From Chloroflexota bacterium (lineage in GTDB: Bacteria > Chloroflexota > Limnocylindria > P2-11E): DNA of 46,068 nucleotides. Below the pieces are notes generated by a model. That model worked only from the letters and a program-made list of their open reading frames with translations, did no database searches and had not been told where the DNA came from. The position numbers and the translations under genes are program-made. Where the stretch lies: NCBI GenBank assembly GCA_005883625.1, contig VBDU01000059.1, positions 1-46,068 on the forward strand, written 5' to 3'. This document shows positions 16,083 to 24,462 of this stretch, in pieces (positions within the stretch are counted from its first letter, which is position 1; each line of letters starts with the position of its first letter).

Positions 16083-17203
16083 GCGACCTGGATCGCTTCC
16101 GCGGCGACCTCGTGGCGCTCTCGCGTGGCATCCACGCCGACCCGGAGCTCGCCTACCAGGAGCGGCGCGCGGTCGAGCGGATCACGACGCTCCTCGCCAA
16201 GCACGGCCATCGCGCGGAGCGCCCGCTCGGCGGGCTCGAGACGGCGTTCCGCGCGCGCGTCGGTCCGCCCGGACCGTCCGTCGCGTTCATGGCCGAGTAC
16301 GACGCGCTACCCGAGGTCGGGCACGGCTGCGGCCACAACCTCATCGCGATGACCAACGTCGGCGGGTTCCTCCTTGCGGCCGCGCAGGCGAAGGACCTGC
16401 AGGTCGGCATCGAGCTCATCGGCACGCCGGCGGAGGAGAGCGGCGGCGGGAAGCTCGACCTCATCGACGCGGGCGTGTTCCGCGACACGGTGGCGACGCT
16501 GTATTCGCATCCCGGCTCGGACGCCCACTGGGCGGTGAGCGAACGGCTCCTCGGGATCACCGTCCGCCGCGTCATCTTCGAAGGCTTCGCGTCGCACGCC
16601 GCGGTCTCGCCGGAGAAGGGCCGCAACGCACTCACCGCGCTCATCGCGCTCTTCGTCGCGCTAGACGGCTGGCGCCAGCACCTGCCCTCGACCGCGCGCG
16701 TGCACGGGATCGTCCGTGAGGGCGGCGTCGCGCAGAACATCATCCCCTCGCGAGCCGTGGGTGAGTTCGGGCTGCGCGCGGCAGAGATGACGCAGCTGAC
16801 GGAGATGATCGCGCACTTCGAGGAGATGGCGAACGGCGCGGCGCTCCAGACACGCACGACGGTGACCATCGAGGAGGCGATGCGCGCGTACCTCCCGATG
16901 AAGCCGAACAAGCCCCTCGGCGATGCGCTCGTGAACGAGCTGGCGCAGCGCGGCCACGAGCCGGGTCGCGACGAGCTCGTGACGGCGTCCGGCGACGTGG
17001 GGAACGTGTCGCAGCTCGTGCCGACCGACTACATCGGTTTCCCGGTGAGCGCCGAGAAGCTCCCCGGCCACTCACACGCGCTGCGCGAGGCCTCCGTCAG
17101 CGACTACGCGCACGAGAGCGCATTCGTCGTCATCGAGGCCCTCGCCGCCACGGCCCTGCGCATCGCCAGGGACAAGGCGTTCCGCGACTCGCTGCGCGGT
17201 TAG
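16079..17203 (+). CDS. M20-family amidohydrolase/dipeptidase (AbgB/PM20D2-like), copy 2
   Basis: A 374-residue tandem paralogue of the preceding gene, alike from end to end: HADPELAYQERRAV, AEYDALPEVGHGCGHNLIA, IGTPAEESGGGK, ASHAAVSPEKGRNALTA, LPGHSHALREA. All expected zinc and catalytic residues are kept, so both copies should be active. It starts at GTG 16079, overlapping the previous stop (GTGA). The arrangement suggests duplication followed by specialisation on different dipeptide-like substrates. The S58 peptidase follows 22 bases later. Confidence 0.92.
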   Translation: MSDLDRFRGDLVALSRGIHADPELAYQERRAVERITTLLAKHGHRAERPLGGLETAFRARVGPPGPSVAFMAEYDALPEVGHGCGHNLIAMTNVGGFLLAAAQAKDLQVGIELIGTPAEESGGGKLDLIDAGVFRDTVATLYSHPGSDAHWAVSERLLGITVRRVIFEGFASHAAVSPEKGRNALTALIALFVALDGWRQHLPSTARVHGIVREGGVAQNIIPSRAVGEFGLRAAEMTQLTEMIAHFEEMANGAALQTRTTVTIEEAMRAYLPMKPNKPLGDALVNELAQRGHEPGRDELVTASGDVGNVSQLVPTDYIGFPVSAEKLPGHSHALREASVSDYAHESAFVVIEALAATALRIARDKAFRDSLRG

Positions 17204-17225
17204 CACTGGCGCATCATCCGGGCGC

Positions 17226-18134
17226 GTGAGCAGCCGCTCCAACGACAACGTCAAGCTGGAGCCGCGGACATCCTTTGACGGAAGGACGCTCGCCTTCGAG
17301 TTCCCCGGCCTCGCGATCGGCGTCGCCGAGTACGAAGAGGGTCCGACCGGCTGCACCGTGTTCTCGTTCGCGAAGAGCGCCGCCCTCTCGACCGACGTCC
17401 GCGGCGGCTCCGCCGCGGTGCTGCGTCCGGAGCTGGCGGCGATCGACGCGATCTGTCTCGCCGGCGGCTCCGCCTACGGCCTCGAGGCGGCGACCGGCGT
17501 CGCGGCGGAGCTGTTCGCCCGGCGCGAGCACTCCACGAAGTGGCTCGATATCGCGCTCGTGTCAGGCGCGATCCTGTTCGACTTCGGCGTGCGCGACAAC
17601 GCGATCTATCCCGATAAGGAGCTCGGCCGGGCCGCCCTCGGCGCGGCGCGTCCCGGCTCGTTCCCGCTCGGGCCGCGCGGCGCCGGCCGAAGTGCGACCG
17701 CGAGCCACGGCGAGGGCGCCGAGCTGGCAGGCCAGGGAGGCGCGTTCCGAGAACGCGGGCCGACGAAGATCCTCGCGTTCGTCGTCGTGAACGCCTACGG
17801 CGTCATCGTCGACCGGTCCGGGAAGATCGTCCGCGGCCGGCCGACCGGTCCCGTGGCCGGACGCGCGCCCCGTGTCTTGCCCTATCCCAGCTACAACACG
17901 ACGCTCTCGGTCGTCGTGACGAACCAGCGCCTCGATACGTTCCAGCTGCGATCCGTCGGCCGGCAGGTACACGCCTCGATGGCGCGCGGCATCCAGCCGT
18001 TCCACGCGCGCTGGGACGGCGACGTGCACTACATGGTCTCGACGCAGGAGGTCGCGAACCCCGACCTCGACGAGGTCACGCTCGGCGAGCTCGCCTCCGA
18101 CGCGATGTGGGACGCGATTCTCGCGAGCTTCTGA
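17226..18134 (+). CDS. P1-family (S58) aminopeptidase, DmpA/BapA-like
   Basis: An N-terminal-nucleophile peptidase that cuts itself into two chains. Family members are D-/L-aminopeptidases (DmpA) or beta-aminopeptidases (BapA). Signs: GPTGCTVFSF near 40, STDVRGGSAAVLRP, ICLAGGSAYGLEAATGVAAEL, ILFDFGVRDN, and YNTTLSVVVTNQRL around 227-240, where the Asn-Thr/Thr step is the expected self-cleavage site. ASMARGIQPFHARWDGDVHY then matches the substrate-pocket region. GTG start at 17226; 302 residues. It follows two PM20D2-like genes, hinting at a module for beta-aminoacyl or other unusual dipeptides. Confidence 0.88.
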   Translation: MSSRSNDNVKLEPRTSFDGRTLAFEFPGLAIGVAEYEEGPTGCTVFSFAKSAALSTDVRGGSAAVLRPELAAIDAICLAGGSAYGLEAATGVAAELFARREHSTKWLDIALVSGAILFDFGVRDNAIYPDKELGRAALGAARPGSFPLGPRGAGRSATASHGEGAELAGQGGAFRERGPTKILAFVVVNAYGVIVDRSGKIVRGRPTGPVAGRAPRVLPYPSYNTTLSVVVTNQRLDTFQLRSVGRQVHASMARGIQPFHARWDGDVHYMVSTQEVANPDLDEVTLGELASDAMWDAILASF

Positions 18135-18163
18135 GGTGCGGACGGCGCGTACCGTTGACGGCG

Positions 18164-18397
18164 ATGGATCCGCTCGGCTGGCTCGCGCTGGGTGTCCTCG
18201 CCGTGGCGCTCAGCGCGCTCTTCGTGTGGCCGCGCTCGCGCTCGGGACGACCCTTCAGCTCATCGCGTCGCGGCCGCGGAGCGGACCAGGCCGCGTACGA
18301 GGCGTGGGCGCGGTCCGCGGGACCCGGCTGGTACGGCGAAATCGTGGGGAAGCCGCCTGAGCCACCGGAGCAGACCGAGCCCGAAGAGCGGATCTAG
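18164..18397 (+). CDS. Small single-span membrane protein, unknown
   Basis: 77 residues from ATG 18164: MDPLGW, one transmembrane helix (LALGVLAVALSALFVW), then a basic Arg/Ser stretch and a Pro/Glu-rich tail (PPEPPEQTEPEE). I recognise no family. It follows the S58 peptidase by 29 bases and its end overlaps the oppositely oriented F420-type reductase by four bases. Real coding is suggested by codon use and by the positive-inside layout. Confidence 0.6.
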   Translation: MDPLGWLALGVLAVALSALFVWPRSRSGRPFSSSRRGRGADQAAYEAWARSAGPGWYGEIVGKPPEPPEQTEPEERI

Positions 18398-18825
18398 CGC
18401 GCGTCGCGGACGAGCAGGACGCGCCGGATGCCCAATAGGTGGAGGAACGGCCGCTGCAGCGGATGGAATGCCGCGACGGCGCGTTCTGCGTCGACGATCC
18501 GCGGATCCGAGACGGTATAGTCGCGGCCGCTCCAGCGGACGACCCCGCCGCCGGCCGCGATGACATTACGGCACCAGTCCGCGGTCTCGCCGAACGCGAG
18601 CGGGATCGCGAACCCGTCGGCCGTGCGTCGCGCGGCGACCGGCGTCGCGTAGGTGCGTCCGGATCGCCGACCGCGATGCCGGACGACGGACCAGAAGGGA
18701 AGCAGGCGGCTTCCCGCGATTCGCGCGGCGGGCCGATTCACCAGCCGCGTGAGAGAGCCGAGGTACGCGAACGCCGAGGCGCGACGTCGTTTGCCGGTGG
18801 GCCTGCCGATTACCGTCTCCGCCAT
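18394..18825 (-). CDS. Deazaflavin (F420)-dependent nitroreductase/quinone reductase family protein
   Basis: 143-residue split-beta-barrel protein of the Ddn/DUF385 family, which uses reduced F420 to reduce quinones or nitro compounds. Typical block: SVVRHRGRRSGRTYATPVAARRTADGFAIPLAFGETADWCRNVIAAGGG, then WSGRDYTVSDPRIV. Preceded by a strong ribosome site (GGGGAGGA). It is divergent from a TetR gene, with palindromic operator candidates in the 49-base gap, so it is probably the regulator's target. F420 use is inferred from the family; no F420 synthesis gene is in the window. Confidence 0.85.
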   Translation of the reverse strand: MAETVIGRPTGKRRRASAFAYLGSLTRLVNRPAARIAGSRLLPFWSVVRHRGRRSGRTYATPVAARRTADGFAIPLAFGETADWCRNVIAAGGGVVRWSGRDYTVSDPRIVDAERAVAAFHPLQRPFLHLLGIRRVLLVRDAR

Positions 18826-18838
18826 GGCCGTCCTCCCC

Positions 18839-18863
18839 TTGAATAGGCTGCCAGACTATTCAA
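18839..18863. promoter_or_regulatory. Palindromic operator, TTGAATAG-N9-CTATTCAA
   Basis: A perfect 8-bp inverted repeat lies between the divergent F420-type reductase and TetR genes and is AT-rich against a very GC-rich background. Size and placement fit the binding site of a dimeric TetR repressor controlling both genes. It lies just upstream of the reductase ribosome site (GGGGAGGA). Confidence 0.7.
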
Positions 18864-18874
18864 TCATCTGATTG
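18861..18874. promoter_or_regulatory. Second palindrome, CAATCA-TC-TGATTG
   Basis: A perfect 6-bp inverted repeat with a 2-base spacer. It overlaps the right arm of the larger operator by three bases and abuts the TetR start codon at 18875. It could be a second half-site pair for self-repression or occlude TetR translation. Confidence 0.5.
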
Positions 18875-19510
18875 ATGGAAAGGCAAGAGGAGCTCGTCGC
18901 CGCCGCCTACGGGCTCGTCGCGACGCGGGGGTTCGAGGGCCTGCGCACCCGCGACGTGGCGGGAGCGGTCGGGCTCAACGTCGCGACGCTCCACTACTAC
19001 TACCCCACGAAGGAGGCGCTCATCCGCGGGGTCGTCGGCCATGCGATGGGCCGCTTCCGCTCGACCTTGAGCCCCGCGGGCTCGCCCGGCGAGCAGCTGC
19101 GGGCTCACCTCGGCGGGCTGCGCCGCCTTGCGCGTGACGAGCCCGAGCTCTTCGCCGTCATGGGCGAGCTCGCGTTGCGCGCGCGCCGAGACCGCGCGAT
19201 CGCCGCGATCGTCCGCGAGACCGATGAGGTCTGGCACGCGACGCTTGCCGGCCTCCTTCGCCGGGCGCAGAAGGAGGGGGCGATCGCGCCGGTCCTGAAG
19301 CCGGACGACGCCGCCGGCGTCATCGTCGCGACGCTCAAGGGGATCTTCATCCTGCCGGCCGACGCGCGCGATGCGCGGCGCCTGGACCGGACGCTCGATC
19401 AGCTCGAGCGCTGGCTTGGCCTGTCCGCTACGGAAGCAGCTCGAGCTCGCGGACGTGATCCGGCCGCACGACGGAGAAGTGCCGGCGGTCGAGGGTCGCC
19501 AGGGTCTTGA
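18875..19510 (+). CDS. TetR-family transcriptional repressor
   Basis: 211 residues. The N-terminal HTH is standard: ELVAAAYGLVATRGFEGLRTRDVAGAVGLNVATLHYYYPTKEALIRGV. The C-terminal ligand domain (about 60-190) is helical and not assignable to a ligand class. Start ATG 18875, directly behind two palindromes; an in-frame TTG one codon earlier is less likely. The last 25 or so residues (Arg/Ala/Gly-rich) run into a PIN-toxin remnant coded on the other strand and probably lie outside the fold. Confidence 0.9.
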   Translation: MERQEELVAAAYGLVATRGFEGLRTRDVAGAVGLNVATLHYYYPTKEALIRGVVGHAMGRFRSTLSPAGSPGEQLRAHLGGLRRLARDEPELFAVMGELALRARRDRAIAAIVRETDEVWHATLAGLLRRAQKEGAIAPVLKPDDAAGVIVATLKGIFILPADARDARRLDRTLDQLERWLGLSATEAARARGRDPAARRRSAGGRGSPGS

Positions 19511-19553
19511 TCCGCAGCCGCTCTTCGGCCGCGAAGACGGACGCGTCGACCGT
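19428..19553 (-). pseudogene. PIN-domain (VapC-type) toxin remnant
   Basis: 41 codons ending at TAG 19428-19430. They begin TVDASVFAAEE, like the first strand of a PIN RNase with its catalytic Asp (VDASV). They then jump to a typical PIN C-terminus: RLRIKTLATLDRRHFSVVRPDHVRELELLP. The middle about 80 residues, with the other acidic residues, are missing. The expected initiator codon is ACG, and the codon before it is the TGA of the FG-GAP gene. This reads as a VapC gene collapsed by internal deletion. It overlaps the 3' end of tetR on the other strand. No VapB antitoxin seen. Confidence 0.65.
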
Positions 19554-20228
19554 TCACGGGAATGCTGACGGAGGCGTGCGGAGCTTGCCGCAGCTGAGCG
19601 CCCAGTAACGCCATGGCTCCGGGGGCTGGTCCCGCTCGTGGACCACGGGGATGGTGAGCGTTCGCATCGACCACGGGACGAGGTCGGCCTTGCCCTGCCA
19701 CTGGTAGACCCGCTCGACGACGTCCCACTGGAAGTCGTTCGTGTTGTTCGAGACCGAGCGGTGCACGATCTCGGCGCGGCCGTCCGTGGTACGGCATTCG
19801 ATCCCGTCCCCGTGTCGGACCGAGCCCCCGAAGATGAACGGCTTGTCGACCTCTCGGACCTCCCGCAGGTCAGCGCCGTCGTAGACGAAGAACTCGATCC
19901 AGGTCGTCGAGGCGCTGTTCCCGACCTCGACGACCGCGTCGTCGCAGCCGTCGCCGTTCACGTCGGCGATGCCGACGACCTGCTGCAACGGCCCCCGGAT
20001 CGCCGTGAAGTCGAGCGGGTGCACGCCGCCCGCGGCGAGCGTGAGCGTGGCGCGCCAGGCGACGTTCGCCGAGGGCGCGGCTCCGGGCTGGACGTAGAGG
20101 GCGAGGTCGTCCGGACGGCCGTCGCAGTCGAAGTCGCCCCGCGTGCGTGTGACCAGATCGGTCGGCGAGGCGGCGGGGCTCGTCCGAGCAGCGTCACGAG
20201 CGCGGGGAGGGCGAGATGCCGCATCCAA
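19554..20228 (-). CDS. FG-GAP/VCBS-type secreted protein, probably frameshifted at its 5' end
   Basis: The main frame has calcium-loop repeats of the FG-GAP type: TRTRGDFDCDGRPDDLALYV and IADVNGDGCDDAVVEVG. A tail of unknown function follows. In this frame the start would be a TTG at 20228 and the first 25 residues look random. In the next frame an ATG at 20224 opens with MRHLALPALVTLLGRA, a good secretion signal. One base change in the GC-rich stretch near 20165-20185 would join signal and repeats. So it is either a sequencing error or a recent frameshift. It belongs with the FG-GAP/DUF3048 protein at 27.9-30.1 kb in style. Confidence 0.6.
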   Translation of the reverse strand: MDAASRPPRARDAARTSPAASPTDLVTRTRGDFDCDGRPDDLALYVQPGAAPSANVAWRATLTLAAGGVHPLDFTAIRGPLQQVVGIADVNGDGCDDAVVEVGNSASTTWIEFFVYDGADLREVREVDKPFIFGGSVRHGDGIECRTTDGRAEIVHRSVSNNTNDFQWDVVERVYQWQGKADLVPWSMRTLTIPVVHERDQPPEPWRYWALSCGKLRTPPSAFP

Positions 20229-20343
20229 AGAGCATGCGCCGCCAGGGTGGCCGCGGGAATCCGACTGCCCGCCGCGAAGTACTAGCCCGCCGGTTGCAAC
20301 TCGGATGCGGACGCGGGTGTGGCGGCGAAGCGGCGGCTCGGTC

Positions 20344-21471
20344 TTAGCGCTCCGCCAGCGGGACCCAGCGCTTCCCGGTGGGTCCGGTGTACTCCGACTC
20401 AGGCCGGATGAGCCGGTTGTCGCCGTGCTGCTCCATGATGTGCGCGCACCAGCCGGCCATTCGTCCGATCGCGAAGATCGATGTTCCCAGGTCCGCCGGT
20501 ATCCCGAGGTACGTGTACGTCGTCGCCGCGTAGAAGTCGACGTTCACCGGGAACTGGCGTCGCCGGTTCACCGCCTCCACCAGCTTCTCCTGTATCTCGA
20601 AGTACGGCGGCATTCCCTTCGCCTCCCTCGCGAGGTCCATCGCGAACTTCCGCAGATGCTTCGCGCGCGGATCGGTCGTGACGTACACGCGGTGGCCGAA
20701 GCCTGGGAACTTGTACTTCGTCGCAAAGCCTCTCTCGACGAATGCCTCGACCCGGTCGGGCGTGCCGATCTCGTCGAGCATCTTCATCGTCCCGTCGGTC
20801 GCGCCCCCGTGGAGCGGTCCCTTGAGCGCGCCCATCGCGGCCGTGACCGCGGCGTGCATGTCCGCGAGCGTCGCCGCGGTGATCCGCGCCGCGAACGTCG
20901 ACGCGTTGAGGCCGTGCTCGGCCTGGAGGATGAAGCATGTGTTGAGGATCTCCGCGGCGCGCGGATGCGCGAGCCCGGCCATCTTCGCGAAGCTCGCGGC
21001 ATGTCCAAGCGCCGCGTCCGGCGGAACGGGCTGCTCCCCCCGACGGCGCCGGATGTACGTCGCCAGGATCGTCGGGAGCTTCGCCGTAAGGCGGATCGAT
21101 TTGTGGTACTCGGCCTCGCGCGAGTTGTCGCCCTCCGCGGGGTCCTCCGCCGCCGACGCCGAGACGACCGTCCGCAGCACGTCCATGGCCGTGCCGCTCT
21201 CAGACATCTCCTGGAGGATCTGCCGGAGGAACGGCGAGATGGTCCGGTGCTTCGTGAGCTCCGCCTTGAAGTCCCGGAGCTGCTCTTTGCCCGGCAGATC
21301 GCCGTTCAGGAGGAGGTAGGCGACCTCCTCGTACTCGGCCTTGCCTGCCAGCTCGTCGATCGAGTAACCGCGGTACTGGAGCTTGCCGTCCTCGACCGAA
21401 CAGATGGCCGTGGTGGTCGCGACGACTCCCTCGAGGCCCCGCGGCGCCGCCTTGGAGCCCTCCACCGCCAC
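20344..21471 (-). CDS. gltA: Citrate synthase (or 2-methylcitrate synthase)
   Basis: Condenses acetyl-CoA (or propionyl-CoA) with oxaloacetate; entry to the TCA cycle. At 375 residues it is the short, Gram-positive/archaeal-like form. Catalytic residues: H221 in GPLHGGA, H260 in PGFGHRVY and D312 in NVDFYAA; H186 lies in AEHGLNAST. GTG start at 21471 in a divergent intergenic region shared with the Ig-like gene. No prp genes nearby, so citrate synthase is preferred. SucC/SucD are 9 kb away. Confidence 0.94.
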   Translation of the reverse strand: MAVEGSKAAPRGLEGVVATTTAICSVEDGKLQYRGYSIDELAGKAEYEEVAYLLLNGDLPGKEQLRDFKAELTKHRTISPFLRQILQEMSESGTAMDVLRTVVSASAAEDPAEGDNSREAEYHKSIRLTAKLPTILATYIRRRRGEQPVPPDAALGHAASFAKMAGLAHPRAAEILNTCFILQAEHGLNASTFAARITAATLADMHAAVTAAMGALKGPLHGGATDGTMKMLDEIGTPDRVEAFVERGFATKYKFPGFGHRVYVTTDPRAKHLRKFAMDLAREAKGMPPYFEIQEKLVEAVNRRRQFPVNVDFYAATTYTYLGIPADLGTSIFAIGRMAGWCAHIMEQHGDNRLIRPESEYTGPTGKRWVPLAER

Positions 21472-21745
21472 GTTCCGAGTGTGGCATATCGGTGTCTGGC
21501 CCCTAGTTCTGGTACTTCTCGGCCACTTGCACCGTCACTACGCGCGGCGTACAGTCCGCCGCGGACGGTTCGCCACACCTAAACCGCCCGGGGAGGACGA
21601 AACAATCATCACACGCGCGCGTTGATGCTCTCGACGCGCGTTTCAAGCTGTTAGCCCCTCATCCCACCCACCAGCGGAGGGCGGCGGCCAATGAGGCCGG
21701 CGCCCTTTCGCTATCTAGCGGGCGATATCGTTCGAACGAGGAAGG
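21472..21745. promoter_or_regulatory. Divergent intergenic region with several hairpins
   Basis: 274 bases between citrate synthase and the Ig-like gene. It contains a small hairpin GTCCG-CCG-CGGAC (21554-21566), an inverted repeat ACGCGCG...CGCGCGT (21613-21619 / 21635-21641), and a ten-codon reading frame MLSTRVSSC (21624-21653). GGGGAGGA lies at about 21590. It may carry a leader for the plus-strand operon. I could not match it to a known riboswitch. Function unknown. Confidence 0.3.
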
Positions 21746-22831
21746 GTGTTGATCACACGCACGGCCGAGCGTCGTAGGCAGCCGGTCCCCCGCGAGCGCT
21801 ACCGCGCGGTCGCCCGTACCGCCAAGCGGCGTCGCCTTGGCGCGACCGCGCGCTGGCCGCAGGTCGCGCTCGGCCTCGCCTTCTTCACGGCGAGCTTCAT
21901 AGCGCTCCCTCGCCTCACCGCCGGGATCGGCGCCAGCGTGGGCGAGCTCGCCGGCTCGCTCCAGCAGGCCGTTCCGGGCCTCCAGGGCGAAGCCCAGCTC
22001 CGACTGCCCGGCCAGAACACCTCGGTCGGCGCCGCGCCGATCGTCGATCCGTTGCCCCAGTTCACGCGGGAGCTCACGCTGCAGCTCAGCGGAAAGGTCC
22101 CCTCGTTCGCGATCCAGCCGGGTCGGGTCGTCGACGTCGCGCTGAGCGGCGGCTCGATCACGACGCTCGCGATCGACCAGTCGGGTGCGTTCGTCGCTCC
22201 CCTCACGCTGCGCGAAGGTGTGAACGCGATCACGGTGACGCTCCGTTCGGATCGCGACATCGTCGCGAGCTCCTCCTACACCGTCACCGTGGACCGCACC
22301 CCGCCCACGCTCACGATCGCGCGGCCCACGGCCGGCGATCCCGTCGACGGGCCCACCGTCGTCGTCGAAGGGACGACCGAGCCGGGCGCGTCGCTTCAGA
22401 TCAACGACCGCACCGTCGTCCCGAATCCGGAAGGCGCGTTCTCCGAGTCGTTCAGCGCGACGCCCGGGCCGCTTTCGATCACCGTCGTGGCGCGTGACAA
22501 GGCGGGGAACGAGACGACGACCAAGCTCACCATCGTCGTGCGTGAACCCCCGCCGGCCGCCGGCCCGACCATGACCGTGAACCTGGACCGGACGACGGTG
22601 AAGCCGGGCCAGTTCGTGAACGCGTACATGCTGCTGCGGGACGGGACCGGTCCGAGGGCGAACGTCACGCTGACCCTGTCGGTCGGCGTCGTGACCATCG
22701 GCACCGCGCAGACCGACGCGAGCGGGACCGCGCACATCGCGTTCGCCGCACCGACGACGGAGGGCGACATCGGCGTCGTCGTCCTCGGCGGCGGTGCGTC
22801 CGGGAGGGCCACGCTCACCGTCGCGCGTTAG
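21746..22831 (+). CDS. Membrane-anchored protein with bacterial Ig-like domains
   Basis: 361 residues. A basic start (RTAERRRQPVPRERYRAVARTAKRRR) precedes one signal-anchor helix (WPQVALGLAFFTASFIALP). After a linker come two or three beta-sandwich repeats with the familiar DRTPPTLTIARPTAGDPVDGPTVVVEGTTEPGASLQIN and GPLSITVVARDKAGNETT (glucodextranase-B/Ig-like). A final Ig-like domain begins MTVNLDRTTVKPGQFVNAYM. An extracytoplasmic structural or adhesive role is likely; no enzyme motif. GTG start at 21746 behind GAGGAAGG. First gene of a run that continues with NptA 14 bases later. Confidence 0.78.
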   Translation: MLITRTAERRRQPVPRERYRAVARTAKRRRLGATARWPQVALGLAFFTASFIALPRLTAGIGASVGELAGSLQQAVPGLQGEAQLRLPGQNTSVGAAPIVDPLPQFTRELTLQLSGKVPSFAIQPGRVVDVALSGGSITTLAIDQSGAFVAPLTLREGVNAITVTLRSDRDIVASSSYTVTVDRTPPTLTIARPTAGDPVDGPTVVVEGTTEPGASLQINDRTVVPNPEGAFSESFSATPGPLSITVVARDKAGNETTTKLTIVVREPPPAAGPTMTVNLDRTTVKPGQFVNAYMLLRDGTGPRANVTLTLSVGVVTIGTAQTDASGTAHIAFAAPTTEGDIGVVVLGGGASGRATLTVAR

Positions 22832-22845
22832 AGTCCCGCGAACAC

Positions 22846-24462
22846 GTGAACGACGCCAATCTCGTCCTCTTCGCGCTGCTCGGCGGGACGGCGCTTCTCC
22901 TCTACGGCGTGCGACTCGTCGGCGAGGGCCTGCAACGGGCAGCCGGCACGCGGCTGCGGCACATCCTCTCCACCCTCACCGGGAACCGCCTCAAGGCGCT
23001 CGCGGTCGGCGCGGGCGCGACGGCGATCCTCCAGTCGTCGAGCGCGACGACGGTCATGCTCGTCGGCTTCGCGTCCGCGGGCCTCCTCACGCTGCGCCAG
23101 ACGATCGGCGTGATCCTCGGCGCGGACATCGGCACGACCGTCACGGTGCAGCTCCTCGCATTCAACGTCCTCGGCTACGCCGCCCTCGTCGTGTTCGTGG
23201 GCTGGTTCCTCCAGGTCACGGGCCGCGGGACGATCCGCTACGTCGGCCAGTCCATCCTTGGGTTCGGCTTCCTCTTCCTCGGCATGAAGCTCGTCGCAGA
23301 CGGCACCGCGCCGCTGGCGACGAGCGCGCTGTTCGCGGACTTCCTCAGGGCGCTCACCGACCAGCCCCTGCTGCTCATCATCCTCGCGGCGATCTTCACC
23401 GGACTCGTGCGCTCCAGCGCGGCGGTCATCGGCCTCGCGTTGTCGCTCGCCGCGAGTGGGCTTATGCCCCTTCTCGGCGCGATCCCCGTGATCCTCGGGG
23501 CGAACATCGGCACCGCGGCCACCGCGCTCCTCGCGTCGGTCGGGCAGAACGCGGAGGCGCGCCGCGTCGCCGCGGCGCACGCCGTCTTCAAGGTCGCGGG
23601 CGTCGCGATCTTCGCTCCGTTCATCGGCCCGTTCGCGGATCTGGTCCGCCTCACCGCGCCGGACGTGCAGCGGCAGATCGCGAACGCGCACACCATCTTC
23701 AACGTCGCGGTCGCCGCGCTCTTCCTGCCCTTTGCGAACGTGGCCGCCGACCTGTTCGTCCGCCTCATCCCCGAGACGCAGCGCGCCGAGACCGGGGCCC
23801 GCTACCTGAACCCCGCGGTGCTCGACACGCCCGCCGTTGCCCTTGGCCAGGCGCTCCGCGAGACGCTCCGGATGGGCGACGTCGTCCTGCAGTCCCTGCG
23901 TGACACGATCGCCGTGCTCGAGCGCGACGACGAGCGGCTCATGGCCGAGGTCATCGCGCGCGACGACCTCATCGACCGCCTCGAAGAGGACATCAAGCAG
24001 TACCTCGTCAAGCTTCGCGAGCACTCGCTCACCGAGGAGCAGTCGCAGCGCGAGACCGCGCTCATCTTCGTGATCGTCAACCTCGAGGAGATCGGCGACG
24101 TCATCGACAAGAACCTCATGGAGCTCGCCGAGAAGAAGATCCGTGGGAACCACGTCTTTTCGGCGCAGGGCTGGCAGGAGATCCGCGACCTCCATGCGAA
24201 GGTCGTCGAGAACCTCGAGCTCGCGATGTCCGCGCTCGCCGCGCAGGACCCCGCCGTCGCCGAGAAAGTCATCCGCCACAAGGCGAACGTGAACGTCCTC
24301 GAGCGGCAGCTGCGCCAGACCCACATCTCGCGCCTGCATTCGGGGCTGCGCGAGTCGATCGACACGTCGAGCATCCATCTCGATCTGCTCGCGGCGCTGA
24401 AGCGCGCGAACTCGCTCGTGACCGGCATCGCGTACGCCGTGCTCGGACAGCACGCGGCGTGA
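22846..24462 (+). CDS. Na+/phosphate symporter of the NptA/PNaS family with PhoU-like tail
   Basis: 538 residues. The two inverted membrane repeats carry the paired motifs LQSSSATTVMLVGFASAGLL and LVRSSAAVIGLALSLAASG, with GADIGTTVT and GANIGTAATA loops; these line the Na/Pi site. From about residue 345 a helical PhoU-like region begins (DVVLQSLRDTIAVLERDDERL...IDRLEEDIKQYLVKL), probably regulating transport. GTG start at 22846. The stop overlaps the DUF72 GTG (GTGA). Confidence 0.92.
   Translation: MNDANLVLFALLGGTALLLYGVRLVGEGLQRAAGTRLRHILSTLTGNRLKALAVGAGATAILQSSSATTVMLVGFASAGLLTLRQTIGVILGADIGTTVTVQLLAFNVLGYAALVVFVGWFLQVTGRGTIRYVGQSILGFGFLFLGMKLVADGTAPLATSALFADFLRALTDQPLLLIILAAIFTGLVRSSAAVIGLALSLAASGLMPLLGAIPVILGANIGTAATALLASVGQNAEARRVAAAHAVFKVAGVAIFAPFIGPFADLVRLTAPDVQRQIANAHTIFNVAVAALFLPFANVAADLFVRLIPETQRAETGARYLNPAVLDTPAVALGQALRETLRMGDVVLQSLRDTIAVLERDDERLMAEVIARDDLIDRLEEDIKQYLVKLREHSLTEEQSQRETALIFVIVNLEEIGDVIDKNLMELAEKKIRGNHVFSAQGWQEIRDLHAKVVENLELAMSALAAQDPAVAEKVIRHKANVNVLERQLRQTHISRLHSGLRESIDTSSIHLDLLAALKRANSLVTGIAYAVLGQHAA

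Noticed and set aside
21472..21745. Known riboswitch (cyclic dinucleotide types considered) before the Ig-like gene
   Set aside because: Hairpins are present but conserved riboswitch core sequences could not be matched by eye.
22828..24453. 541-codon minus-strand frame
   Set aside because: Antisense to the NptA-like symporter with its QSSSATT motifs; composition typical of antisense shadows.
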